Shown: positions 16,687-24,091 of the stretch, piece after piece
How positions within the stretch are numbered: the first letter of the stretch is position 1
Layout: each line of letters starts with the position of its first letter
Source of the DNA: Bacteroidaceae bacterium
GTDB taxonomy: Bacteria > Bacteroidota > Bacteroidia > Bacteroidales > Bacteroidaceae
Length of the DNA stretch: 38,342 nucleotides
Direction: 5' to 3'
Assembly (NCBI GenBank): GCA_024401165.1
Contig: JAKSLN010000010.1
Coordinates: forward strand, 1-38,342
Program-made: the position numbers and the translations under genes
The notes under the pieces: model-generated
Databases searched by the model: none
Told to the model about the DNA's origin: nothing
The model's input: only the letters and a program-made list of their open reading frames with translations

Positions 16687-16858
16687 TTTTTTTCCGATTC
16701 TTTTTGTTGCATGGGTTCATCAAGTGCTCATAGAAATGAGATACTTTAGTTTTTTTTGTCATTTCTAACGTGATTTTTGAAAAAAGTAGCGGCAATTTGG
16801 CGCTGCCCTGCGCGAATTTCACACTTTTTAACACTGGTCTACTCGTTTTTTACCCTGA

Positions 16859-16890
16859 TTTTTGAAAAAACTCGGCTGTTTTTTCAAAAA
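16859..16890. repeat. Perfect 13-bp inverted repeat
   Basis: TTTTTGAAAAAAC and GTTTTTTCAAAAA flank a six-base centre (TCGGCT). A partial relative (TTTTTGAAAAAAGT) lies about 90 bases upstream. A terminator or protein-binding palindrome is possible; no gene ends right beside it. Confidence 0.6.
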
Positions 16891-17007
16891 TATGAAGTGT
16901 GGCGGAAAGTTACCTATACATCCATCACGCCCTTTACATCATGCTATAAATCTGTGTTTTACGATACACATGCAACCTCCTTTTGGGCGGTTCTTCGACC
17001 ACCCCTT

Positions 17008-17099
17008 CCTTCACATCCTTCACCCTACCTTCACACTTACCTTCATACCCCATCATCCTCATGCACAATAGGTTACAACAAGTGTGTAGGATGTGAAGG
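17008..17099. repeat. Long imperfect hairpin of CCTTCAC-type sequence
   Basis: CCTTCACATCCT (17008-17019) is exactly complementary to AGGATGTGAAGG (17088-17099). Inside it CACACTT (17032-17038) is complementary to AAGTGTG (17080-17086). The left arm region also repeats CCTTCAC or CCTTCAT four times. Confidence 0.6.
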
Positions 17100-17248
17100 T
17101 AAAAAATATAAAATTCCAAGAGAGCGAGCAGAAGCGCACCACACACCCTCACAAAACAAGCGTTGCACGAGTAAAAAAGTCCCACTCCGCCTTCAATTTC
17201 TTCCCGCTGCGCCAACCAACCGCCCGCCCTTGGGCAGCCGGTTACTTA

Positions 17249-17314
17249 CCGCTGCGGTATTTTTTAATTTCCGCTGCGGTAATTTTCAACTTCTGCTGCG
17301 GTAATTTTCAACTT
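17249..17314. repeat. Three tandem 22-base repeats
   Basis: Three units of 22 bases begin CCGCTGCGGT, CCGCTGCGGT and CTGCTGCGGT. The second and third continue with the same AATTTTCAACTT, the first with a diverged version. A fourth partial unit (CTGCG) follows. CCGCTGCGG is itself nearly palindromic. Confidence 0.8.
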
Positions 17315-17412
17315 CTGCGAAGAAGGTTTTGAAGTCATGGTCATAGCTCTTTAGTCGTTTGTCGGGTGAGGTTTTGTGTTTTTTACCGCACATTATTAAA
17401 TATGTAAGGCAT

Positions 17413-17447
17413 TTTGTGTGCTTTGTACAATCTTTTTTGTACCTTTG
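17413..17447 (+). promoter_or_regulatory. Promoter of the unknown gene and GT4 gene
   Basis: TACCTTTG (17440-17447) matches the -7 consensus TAnnTTTG. A TTTG (17413-17416) sits 23 bases upstream, at the long end of accepted spacing. The predicted leader before the GTG start is very short. Confidence 0.5.
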
Positions 17448-17468
17448 CATGCCTAATGGTCTATAATC

Positions 17469-17858
17469 GTGGAAGAAAAGAATCCTTTGTATGTCGCTTT
17501 TGTTGTGGACAGGGATCTGGAGAAGGTCAAGTACACGCTCAGAAACCTAGCTTGCCGCATCGCGGTGGAGCCTGTGCATGCCCATGCTTTTCTTCGCAAC
17601 GGACGCGATGCCTTCGGCCGCATCTTGGATAAAAAGATGGTGGGAAAACTTGCTGAGATACGTCAGTATCTGCACCAGACGAGGCTCACCTTCGCTTTTG
17701 TCAAGACGGTAGGGGAATTCACCTTTGAGGAAGTGCGGCACGATAAGTCCGTGGAGGATTGTATGGCAGATTATCGTCGCAAGTTGATGGAGAAGGGCCT
17801 GACGCCGGTTCTTCGTCATCTTGAAAATGATACGTGGGATGATCCCTGGAAGATATGA
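17469..17858 (+). CDS. Unknown 129-residue protein coupled to a glycosyltransferase
   Basis: I do not recognise this protein. It is soluble, basic and without a signal peptide. It opens MEEKNPLYVAFVVDRDLEKV and ends with an acidic, Trp-containing tail (ENDTWDDPWKI). The start chosen is a GTG because no in-frame ATG lies between the promoter and the conserved-looking beginning, which makes the exact N-terminus uncertain. Its stop codon overlaps the start of the GT4 glycosyltransferase as ATGA, which suggests translational coupling and a linked role in polysaccharide or glycoprotein work; this is inference from context only. Confidence 0.7.
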   Translation: MEEKNPLYVAFVVDRDLEKVKYTLRNLACRIAVEPVHAHAFLRNGRDAFGRILDKKMVGKLAEIRQYLHQTRLTFAFVKTVGEFTFEEVRHDKSVEDCMADYRRKLMEKGLTPVLRHLENDTWDDPWKI

Positions 17859-19129
17859 ACGTACTGATTGTCAACACCTCCGACAAGACGGGTGGGGCGG
17901 CCATCGCTGCCAACCGCCTGATGGATGCCTTGCAGAGTCATGGCATGAAAGTTCGCATGTTGGTGCGTGATAAGCAGACGCAGAAGCTGGAGGTCAACGC
18001 CTTGCCTCGCACCCTTCGCAACAAGCTTCGGTTTGTGTGGGAGCGTGCCGTAATTTGGCTGCACAATGGCTTTAGCATGAATAAGTTGTGGTTGGCTGAC
18101 ATTGCCAACACGGGAACCGACATCACTAAGCTGCCCGAGTTTGAATGGGCCGATGTTGTGCACCTTCATTGGATCAATCAGGGTTTCCTTTCCTGGTCTG
18201 ATGTGGAGCGCATTGTCAAGAGCGGAAAGCGGGTAGTTTGGACGTTGCATGATCAGTGGGCTTACACCGGCATCTGCCATTACACGGATGGATGTGAACG
18301 CTACCAGTCGCATTGCCATCATTGTCCGCTGATGTTTGGGGGCAACGCTGACGCAGATGCTGATGTGAAGGGTGGTAAGGACTTGTCCTACAGACTTTTC
18401 GAAAAGAAGATGAAAACCTATCGACTCGTCAACCATATCACGTTCGTTGGTTGCAGCCAATGGATAAGCGACTTGGCCCGCAAAAGTGCTTTGATGCAGG
18501 GGCTGCGCGTTGTCCACATTCCCAACACCATCGATCAGCGCATCTTCTGCCCCACCGACAAGACTGCAGCCCGAGTGGTTCATGGGTTGCCTCAGAATAA
18601 GCGATTGCTGTTGTTCAGTTCGCTCAAGGTAACGGACAAGCGCAAGGGCATTGACTACCTCATCGAGGCATGCCAGTTGCTGCACCAGCAGCACCCCGAA
18701 ATGGACGAAAAGATTGGTATAGTGGTAGTTGGCAAACGTGCAGAGTCCATGCAAGGCGCTTTCCCTTATCCACTCTATGCCGTCGACTATATAAGTGACG
18801 AGTCTCGCATGGCGCTGCTGTACACGGCTGTCGACGCCTTCATTACCCCATCTTTGCAAGATAACCTGCCCAATACGATTGTGGAGGCCATGTCGGTTGG
18901 CACACCATGCGTGGGTTTCCGCGTTGGCGGCATTCCGGAGATGATCAATCATCGTCACGATGGTTATGTGGCAAAACCATGCAATTCGCAGGATCTGGCC
19001 GATGGTATCATGTATGTCCTTGATGATGAGAATGCAGCGAAACTTTCTCCGGCAGCGGCCAAGTTTGCTGCACAGACCTATAACCCGAGTCGAATAGCCC
19101 GAATGTATGAGGACGTGTATAGTTCATAG
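17855..19129 (+). CDS. GT4 family glycosyltransferase
   Basis: The 424-residue protein has the two-Rossmann-domain plan of GT-B enzymes. The N-terminal domain begins MNVLIVNTSDKTGGAAIAANRL with the Gly-rich acceptor loop. The C-terminal domain has LLLFSSLKVTDKRKGIDYLIEA for donor binding and the E-x7-E-type segment DNLPNTIVEAMSVGTPCVGF seen in GT4 retaining transferases. It probably transfers a sugar from a nucleotide donor onto a cell-surface glycan precursor in the cytoplasm. The sugar cannot be predicted. Its stop codon lies inside the second copy of the dispersed 46-bp repeat, so the last codons come from repeat sequence. A GT2 gene follows 150 bases later. Confidence 0.93.
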   Translation: MNVLIVNTSDKTGGAAIAANRLMDALQSHGMKVRMLVRDKQTQKLEVNALPRTLRNKLRFVWERAVIWLHNGFSMNKLWLADIANTGTDITKLPEFEWADVVHLHWINQGFLSWSDVERIVKSGKRVVWTLHDQWAYTGICHYTDGCERYQSHCHHCPLMFGGNADADADVKGGKDLSYRLFEKKMKTYRLVNHITFVGCSQWISDLARKSALMQGLRVVHIPNTIDQRIFCPTDKTAARVVHGLPQNKRLLLFSSLKVTDKRKGIDYLIEACQLLHQQHPEMDEKIGIVVVGKRAESMQGAFPYPLYAVDYISDESRMALLYTAVDAFITPSLQDNLPNTIVEAMSVGTPCVGFRVGGIPEMINHRHDGYVAKPCNSQDLADGIMYVLDDENAAKLSPAAAKFAAQTYNPSRIARMYEDVYSS

Positions 19130-19164
19130 TTATTCGACATGCGTCTCATCAAGCTTCGCAGTCA
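19119..19164 (-). repeat. Dispersed 46-bp repeat, copy 2 of an inverted pair
   Basis: The minus strand reads TGACTGCGAAGCTTGATGAG then, after a short variable part, TCGAATAACTATGAACTAT, almost identical to 16370-16414. It supplies the final codons and the TAG stop of the GT4 gene. Confidence 0.85.
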
Positions 19165-19230
19165 CAGTTCAGTTAATTCATTACATAATCTAATTTATCC
19201 CATACCCGTCCATCACCCTTCGCGGTAGCG

Positions 19231-19269
19231 CTCCTCCCCTTTGGGGGAGGCGGGGGGAGAGGGGCCTCT
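19231..19269 (-). repeat. GC-rich palindromic element before the GT2 gene
   Basis: Read on the minus strand it contains GGCCCCTCTCCCC followed by GCCTCCCCCAAAGGGGAGG, very close to the left end of the element at 13829. Only one end is obvious here. It stops 11 bases before the GT2 start codon, so it may affect the GT2 translation start. Confidence 0.65.
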
Positions 19270-19280
19270 CTTCTTCACTC

Positions 19281-20069
19281 ATGAAACGAACTTATCCTCT
19301 CATAACCATAGCCACCGTGACGTTCAACGCTGATGAAGTGCTGGAACGTACTTTCCGCAGCGTTGAAGCGCAGGCCTATCCACGCATCGAACACCTGATC
19401 GTAGATGGTGGTTCGACAGACCATACACTTTCGATTGTACGTCAGTATGTGGAGCGCAACACACAACCGCAGCACAATATCCGCATCGTCTCCGAGTCGG
19501 ACAAGGGGCTGTATGATGCGATGAACAAGGCCATCACTATGTGTGAGGGAGACTATATCGTCTTTTTGAATGCAGGCGATAAGTTGCACGATAATAATAC
19601 GATAGAAGAACTGGTAAAGACGATAGACTGGGAGCACCGGGGCGCCAATCCTGCCATCGTGTATGGCGAGACGGACCTGGTGGATGCAGACGGAAAGTTC
19701 GTTCGGCATCGTCGTCTGCAAGCGCCAGAGAAGTTGACTGCGCATAGTTTCCTGAGCGGAATGCTAGTATGCCACCAGTCTTTTTATGTTCGTACGGACC
19801 TGGCAAAGCAGGTCAGGTACGACCTGAGTTACCGTTTTTCGGCCGACTATGATTGGTGTGTTCGACTGTTGCAGCGAGCTGAGCGTCGTCGCATGCGCAT
19901 CGTTAACACCCATCTTATCCTGACCGATTATCTAAATGAGGGACTCACGACGAAGAATCATCGTAAGTCCCTCATAGAACGTTTCCGTATTATGAAGCGC
20001 CACTACGGTACGTTTCATGCTATCGGAGCCCACTTGTGGTTTGTGGTACGTGGGGTAGTGAAGCGCTAA
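19281..20069 (+). CDS. GT2 family glycosyltransferase
   Basis: The 262-residue protein is a GT-A fold family 2 transferase. It opens with ITIATVTFNADEVLERTFRS, then HLIVDGGSTDHTLSIV, the typical nucleotide-binding start, followed by SESDKGLYDAMNKAI and YIVFLNAGDKL (a degenerate DxD-type site, here NAGD). The later FSADYDWCVRLLQRA supplies the candidate catalytic region. No membrane helix is present, so it acts in the cytoplasm or at the inner face of the membrane, adding a sugar to a glycan under construction. It is downstream of a GT4 gene on the same strand, across a repeat-bearing 151-base gap. It converges on yfhO with only 22 bases between stops. Confidence 0.92.
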   Translation: MKRTYPLITIATVTFNADEVLERTFRSVEAQAYPRIEHLIVDGGSTDHTLSIVRQYVERNTQPQHNIRIVSESDKGLYDAMNKAITMCEGDYIVFLNAGDKLHDNNTIEELVKTIDWEHRGANPAIVYGETDLVDADGKFVRHRRLQAPEKLTAHSFLSGMLVCHQSFYVRTDLAKQVRYDLSYRFSADYDWCVRLLQRAERRRMRIVNTHLILTDYLNEGLTTKNHRKSLIERFRIMKRHYGTFHAIGAHLWFVVRGVVKR

Positions 20070-20091
20070 TTGTCGTCTTTCGCGGATAAAT

Positions 20092-22884
20092 TTACACCTT
20101 TTCCTTTAAACGCTCAACAGGTTTCTTGCGCATCGAAATGGCAGCGGCAGCAATGAGCATCAAAACCAACAGGGCAAGCGCGATGTAGGCAATCGTGTCG
20201 GTAGTGTGTACCGATTGAGGATCGAACTTTAACACCACTTTGTGCTGGCCTGCAGGCATCTGGATGGCGCGCAGGACATAGTCAACACGTGCAATCTCCG
20301 TCTCCTGCCCGTCGATGGTTGCTGTCCAGCCGGGATAGTAGATGTCGGAGAATACGAGTATGCCACCTTGCTTGCTTGTTACGTCGTATCCCAGTTCATT
20401 CGCTTCGTAGGCGGTTAGCTTGGCAAATGCTGTCGTATCGGTCTTTGCCTCGCCCAAAAGACTCTGGTACTGTTTGTTTGCAACGACAGTCTTTCGAGTG
20501 TTAATCTTCCCGAGCTCTGCCAACTCGTCGTCAGCATTATCAACATACTTCACCTCGGAAGCAAACCAGGCGTTTCCGTTTGCATAGGGATTTTCTACGG
20601 GAACGGGAACCGTGACTTGCTGCTTCTGTCCGTTCTGCTCCACATCTTGACGTGTGGGCAGGATCATGTACTTCATATTCAACATGTTCAGGACGGGGAA
20701 GAGTGAATCGCCGTTTACCTGTGTCATGTCTCCATTCACCTTGAATGCCGCGGCTTGTGCCACGTTACCTTCTTGAGCGATATGTGCCTCTATAAGTTCT
20801 TGGTAACGACGCAGTTTGGCTGCATGGTAACCGCCAATGCTCTTGTGGTAGCAGGCGGCATCGTTACTGTTGAACGCATTGCTTATGCCCTTTGTCAAAT
20901 CGAATACACGATAGTAGAGGTCTGGATCCTGCATGATGGCCTCGTCTGCACCTGACTTGGGGAACTGCTGCTGGGTGGTGCGGGGGGTGGTGAACATGCC
21001 ATCGTTCAGGTAGCGCTTGTTTACACTCCACATGTCGACCAGGCAAAGCACACTCAGAAGGCTCGTACCCAAAATTGCTATGCTTGTTTTCTTAGATACT
21101 TTTGTTTTCCCGATAAAGAATATACAAATGCATAGAACAAAAACTATGATACTTTGTATAATTTGGAATGTTATACTAGTATCGGTTTTCAATATAATTA
21201 AGATGTTTGTGCAACATGCAATGCAAATAATAACTTTGCTCGGAATTGGTGTTCCCATCTTGTCTTCGGATTTTCTCATATAGAAGACTGTGCCTAGAAG
21301 AATAGAAGCACCCAATATGATAACCCAGAAGCTGCGGAGGCAATCGGAGGTAAACATGGCTTTTCGCATGGTTCCAATGCTGGCTAGTATTTGGTCGGCC
21401 ATGCCGCGGTCCATGTAGCCTTGTGCAACGTATTGGTCGAGGCCTTGCGTGTCGCTCGAAGAGACATACGAACCCATGATGCTGGGGCAAAGCCACAACA
21501 ACAGGCATACGCCCGCAGTTAAGGCAAGCGAGATGTACAGGCTGTTCATCGTCTTCTTTTCGTGCAGCTTCTCGGGTTGGTCAACCAACTGCTTGAGAGC
21601 AAGCAGGCCCAGCAACGGCATGGTAAATTCTGCAATGACCAGGATGCTGGCTACCGTTCGGAACTTGTCGTACATGGGTATGTAGTCCAGGAATAAGTCG
21701 GTGACCCACATTAGGTTATGACCCATTGACAGCATTATGCTAAGCAGGGTTGCACCCAACAGACACCATTTCATCGGACCCTTTACAATCAGGAGACCCA
21801 GGATGAACATGAACATGACAAAGGCACCAATGTACACGGGACCGCTTGTCCCGGGTTGTTCTCCAAAGTACTGAGGGAACGCCTGATAAATGCCCATGTA
21901 GTTCAGATTAGGGTCGGCCTTCTTCATGGCGGTGCTGTTCTCGGACAAGGGAACGCTGGCGCCGCCCTTGGTGTTGGGAATCATGAGTGTCAGCATTTCG
22001 TCGCCACCATAGCTCCAGGCTGTGATGTAACTGCGCTCCAATCCGCTGTCGGTCTGGTTTTTAGCGTCCTTGGTCTTGGCGGTCAGCTCACTCTTGCTGC
22101 GCATACTTTCCTGAGTGTACTGCCAGGTGTGGAATAGGTTGCTCACGTTCACCAGTACACCCAGCAGGGCGCCGATGCCGAAGCAGCAACTGGCTTTCAA
22201 CCATGACTTGAAAGATCTCTTCTCTTTAGGAGAAGCAGGGGTGAGGCTCTCGATCAGATACGCCAGCATCATGAAACCGATGACGAACATGAAGTAGTAC
22301 GTCATCTGCACGTGGTTGCTCAGAATCTGCAGTGCCATGAAGATGCCCGTTACGGCTGTGCCCCACAGGTATTTGCCGCGATAGCACAGCACCATACCGC
22401 CTATCGTAGGTGGTATGAAACAGAGTGTCAGCAACTTCCAGATATGGCCGGCTGCAATGATGATGAAATAGTAACTGGAGAATGCCCAAAGGATGGCACC
22501 GAGTGCGGCCATCCAACTTTTGAAGTTGAAGGCGCGCAGCATAATGTAGAATCCGAGCAGCATCATGAATACGTAGGATACTACGTCGGGAAGCCACAGT
22601 TTGTAGACGTTTTCTGCTTTGGCCAACAAGTCGCTGCTTTCGTATGAGGGAGCCATCTGGTATGTGGGCATGCCGCCAAATATGGTGTTTGTCCAGCGCG
22701 TGCGCTCTCCGTTGTGTGTCTCTCTGTAGTGTTGCATCTCCACGCCACTGCCGATGGCACCGCTGTGGTCAACGCCCGTTAGCACCTTCCCTTCTGAGAC
22801 AGGTGCTAAGAAATACACGAAGGCGATGATGACAAAGGTCACCACCGCCAGCATGTCGGGAAGAAATTTCCGAACCGTTTTCAT
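20092..22884 (-). CDS. YfhO family polytopic membrane protein
   Basis: The 930-residue protein has about a dozen membrane helices in its first 620 residues, a large extracytoplasmic region (about 640-890) and a final helix (IAYIALALLVLMLIAAAAIS) before a basic tail. The start MKTVRKFLPDMLAVVTFVII, the loop GVDHSGAIGSGVEMQHYRET and FGGMPTYQ are familiar features of YfhO proteins in Bacteroidetes. The domain is related to GT-C type membrane glycosyltransferases. In Firmicutes YfhO is linked to glycosylation of lipoteichoic acid; the substrate in Bacteroidetes is unknown, so a lipid-linked sugar transferase is inferred. The ATG overlaps the rpsO stop codon by one base (TAATG), suggesting co-translation with a ribosomal protein gene. 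Confidence 0.9.
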   Translation of the reverse strand: MKTVRKFLPDMLAVVTFVIIAFVYFLAPVSEGKVLTGVDHSGAIGSGVEMQHYRETHNGERTRWTNTIFGGMPTYQMAPSYESSDLLAKAENVYKLWLPDVVSYVFMMLLGFYIMLRAFNFKSWMAALGAILWAFSSYYFIIIAAGHIWKLLTLCFIPPTIGGMVLCYRGKYLWGTAVTGIFMALQILSNHVQMTYYFMFVIGFMMLAYLIESLTPASPKEKRSFKSWLKASCCFGIGALLGVLVNVSNLFHTWQYTQESMRSKSELTAKTKDAKNQTDSGLERSYITAWSYGGDEMLTLMIPNTKGGASVPLSENSTAMKKADPNLNYMGIYQAFPQYFGEQPGTSGPVYIGAFVMFMFILGLLIVKGPMKWCLLGATLLSIMLSMGHNLMWVTDLFLDYIPMYDKFRTVASILVIAEFTMPLLGLLALKQLVDQPEKLHEKKTMNSLYISLALTAGVCLLLWLCPSIMGSYVSSSDTQGLDQYVAQGYMDRGMADQILASIGTMRKAMFTSDCLRSFWVIILGASILLGTVFYMRKSEDKMGTPIPSKVIICIACCTNILIILKTDTSITFQIIQSIIVFVLCICIFFIGKTKVSKKTSIAILGTSLLSVLCLVDMWSVNKRYLNDGMFTTPRTTQQQFPKSGADEAIMQDPDLYYRVFDLTKGISNAFNSNDAACYHKSIGGYHAAKLRRYQELIEAHIAQEGNVAQAAAFKVNGDMTQVNGDSLFPVLNMLNMKYMILPTRQDVEQNGQKQQVTVPVPVENPYANGNAWFASEVKYVDNADDELAELGKINTRKTVVANKQYQSLLGEAKTDTTAFAKLTAYEANELGYDVTSKQGGILVFSDIYYPGWTATIDGQETEIARVDYVLRAIQMPAGQHKVVLKFDPQSVHTTDTIAYIALALLVLMLIAAAAISMRKKPVERLKEKV

Positions 22885-23153
22885 TACTTACGCAGACCGA
22901 GAGCCTTTACGATGGCACGATAACGGTTGATGTCACGCTCCTTCAGGTACTTCAGCAACGCACGACGCTTACCAACCAAACCGGTCAGTGCACGCTCGGT
23001 GCTGTGGTCCTTGCGGTTCTGCTTCATGTGCTCAGTCAGGTGGCTGATGCGATAGCTGAACAACGCGATCTGGCTCTCTGCGCTACCAGTGTCGGTAGTG
23101 CCCTTGCCGAACTTACCAAAAATCTCTTCTTTCTTTGCTGAATCCAAATACAT
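22884..23153 (-). CDS. rpsO: 30S ribosomal protein S15
   Basis: The start at 23153 gives 89 residues, the normal length of S15, beginning MYLDSAKKEEIFGKFGKG. Family motifs are DTGSAESQIALFSYRISHLT, HMKQNRKDHSTERAL and VGKRRALLKYLKERD. A longer frame upstream passes through the promoter region and is rejected. S15 binds 16S rRNA early in assembly of the small subunit platform. The stop codon overlaps the start of yfhO by one base. A TAACTTTG -7 box on the minus strand at 23229-23236 gives a leader of roughly 65-75 bases. Confidence 0.97.
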   Translation of the reverse strand: MYLDSAKKEEIFGKFGKGTTDTGSAESQIALFSYRISHLTEHMKQNRKDHSTERALTGLVGKRRALLKYLKERDINRYRAIVKALGLRK

Positions 23154-23228
23154 AATTGTATGGGTTTTGAAATGAAACTTGTTTGCTGAGCAGCAACCAC
23201 ACACTGGCACTGTCTCGCAAATGCGCTG

Positions 23229-23236
23229 CAAAGTTA
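23229..23236 (-). promoter_or_regulatory. -7 box of rpsO
   Basis: The minus strand reads TAACTTTG, matching TAnnTTTG, 76 bases before the S15 start codon. A matching -33 element is not clear. Confidence 0.5.
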
Positions 23237-23363
23237 CGAAATATTTCACAATTAGGCATCTTTGTGCGTATTTATTTGCTTTGAAACGTGTGTTTTGTGC
23301 TTCATTTTTGTCTTTTTCGATAAAAATCAGAGTTTTTTCAATCTTTTCATTCTTTTTTCTTGC

Positions 23364-23392
23364 TTTGTTTTCGTGTTTTTTTCGTATCTTTG
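23364..23392 (+). promoter_or_regulatory. Promoter of the small XRE regulator gene
   Basis: TTTG (23364-23367), a 17-base spacer and TATCTTTG (23385-23392) match the Bacteroidetes promoter pattern. The leader to the ATG at 23498 is about 100 bases. Confidence 0.6.
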
Positions 23393-23497
23393 CAATATGC
23401 TTTAGTGAGTGGTGCCCGCTGTCTGGCAACCGACACCCGCCTCTCTATATATTAAATAATGTAAGAATAAACTATCTCAACCTAATCGTTTCAAGCG

Positions 23498-23722
23498 ATG
23501 CATATCGGAGAGATCATACGGCAAAAGGTTAAGGAACGCGGCAAGTCAGTTGTCTGGTTGTCCCGAGAATTGTCTTGCAGTCGCACCAATGTGTACAAGC
23601 TCTACGACAAGAGTTCCATTGACACGGACGTTCTCCTCCGTTTGTCCGTCATCTTGAACTGCGATTTCTTTGCTTTTTACTCCCAGGAACTTGGTTTGCG
23701 ACGGCAACCGCCAAAAACATAA
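23498..23722 (+). CDS. Small XRE-type helix-turn-helix protein
   Basis: The 74-residue protein is almost entirely a helix-turn-helix domain. MHIGEIIRQKVKERGKSVVW gives helix 1, LSRELSCSRTNVYKLY the turn and recognition helix, and SIDTDVLLRLSVILNCDFFA the closing helices. This short type, with TNVYK and IDTDLLLRIS-like motifs, is common in Bacteroidetes and has no partner domain. It probably binds DNA as a dimer; its target is unknown. It lies 370 bases upstream of the very large surface lipoprotein gene on the same strand, which makes that gene a possible target, but nothing in the sequence proves it. Confidence 0.88.
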   Translation: MHIGEIIRQKVKERGKSVVWLSRELSCSRTNVYKLYDKSSIDTDVLLRLSVILNCDFFAFYSQELGLRRQPPKT

Positions 23723-23804
23723 AAATTACGAATACTGTCGCCAATAAAGCGACATGTAAACAAATTCGGTACATAAAATTTCAAAATAATGTGCGAAATA
23801 TAAC

Positions 23805-23812
23805 TACCTTTG
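23805..23812 (+). promoter_or_regulatory. -7 box before the large lipoprotein gene
   Basis: TACCTTTG matches TAnnTTTG. No clean TTTG is seen at the -33 position. It is the best promoter candidate between the XRE gene and the lipoprotein gene. Confidence 0.5.
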
Positions 23813-23830
23813 CACAAAATATCTAGGCAA

Positions 23831-23950
23831 ATGCATAGAAAACGACGGAAACTTAACGGCAAAAATGCGGTAAAGTGTTGGATTACAGCGAACTATGGTT
23901 CTGAGGTGATTCACGCTCTTTCGTCGTGTTATGATATAGTTATTATGTAA
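23831..23950 (+). CDS. Possible 39-residue leader ORF
   Basis: The frame opens with ATG about 19 bases after the -7 box and runs 39 codons to TAA. The peptide has a strongly basic start (MHRKRRKLNGK) and a hydrophobic end (HALSSCYDIVIM). I do not recognise it. The reason to list it is its position at the very beginning of a long leader upstream of what appears to be a very highly expressed gene. It could be a regulatory leader peptide, a small protein or chance. Confidence 0.3.
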   Translation: MHRKRRKLNGKNAVKCWITANYGSEVIHALSSCYDIVIM

Positions 23951-24091
23951 TTCTTTTAAAAAAACCAGCAAAACCAATCCGCCAATGAAATTAGAGTATT
24001 ACGACTAATAACAAGAAAAACCTAAGATTTGAGAAAGAAAACGAGTTAAAATCATAAATAATTTAAGTTTAACATTTAAAGTTTAACAAGT

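Larger units (their letters stand above)
16595..17468. other. 874-base non-coding, repeat-rich stretch
   Basis: No convincing gene is seen; one long plus-strand frame (16777-17304) runs through repeats and lacks protein-like composition. The stretch holds the promoter of the 56-residue gene, a perfect 13-bp inverted repeat (16859-16890), a long imperfect hairpin of CCTTCAC-type sequence (17008-17099), three tandem 22-base units (17249-17314) and the promoter of the downstream unknown gene. Confidence 0.6.
23154..23497. other. Divergent promoter region between rpsO and the XRE gene
   Basis: These 344 bases hold the rpsO leader and -7 box (minus strand) and the XRE gene promoter (plus strand), with a T-rich tract in the middle. 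No gene is seen. Confidence 0.6.
23723..24091. other. 369-base leader region of the large surface lipoprotein gene
   Basis: It contains a -7 box (23805-23812), a possible 39-residue ORF (23831-23950) and an A/T-rich end with the direct repeat ATTTAAGTTTAAC / ATTTAAAGTTTAAC (24061-24087) just before the start codon. If the -7 box is right, the mRNA leader is about 270 bases, unusually long. Confidence 0.55.

Noticed and set aside
16777-17304. 175-codon plus-strand frame in the repeat-rich stretch
   Set aside because: It runs through an inverted repeat, a hairpin and tandem repeats, with Pro/Thr/Ser-rich low-complexity product and no promoter or start signal.
23154-23429. N-terminal extension of ribosomal protein S15
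   Set aside because: S15 is about 89 residues with the start MYLDSAKKEE; the extension runs over the promoter region.
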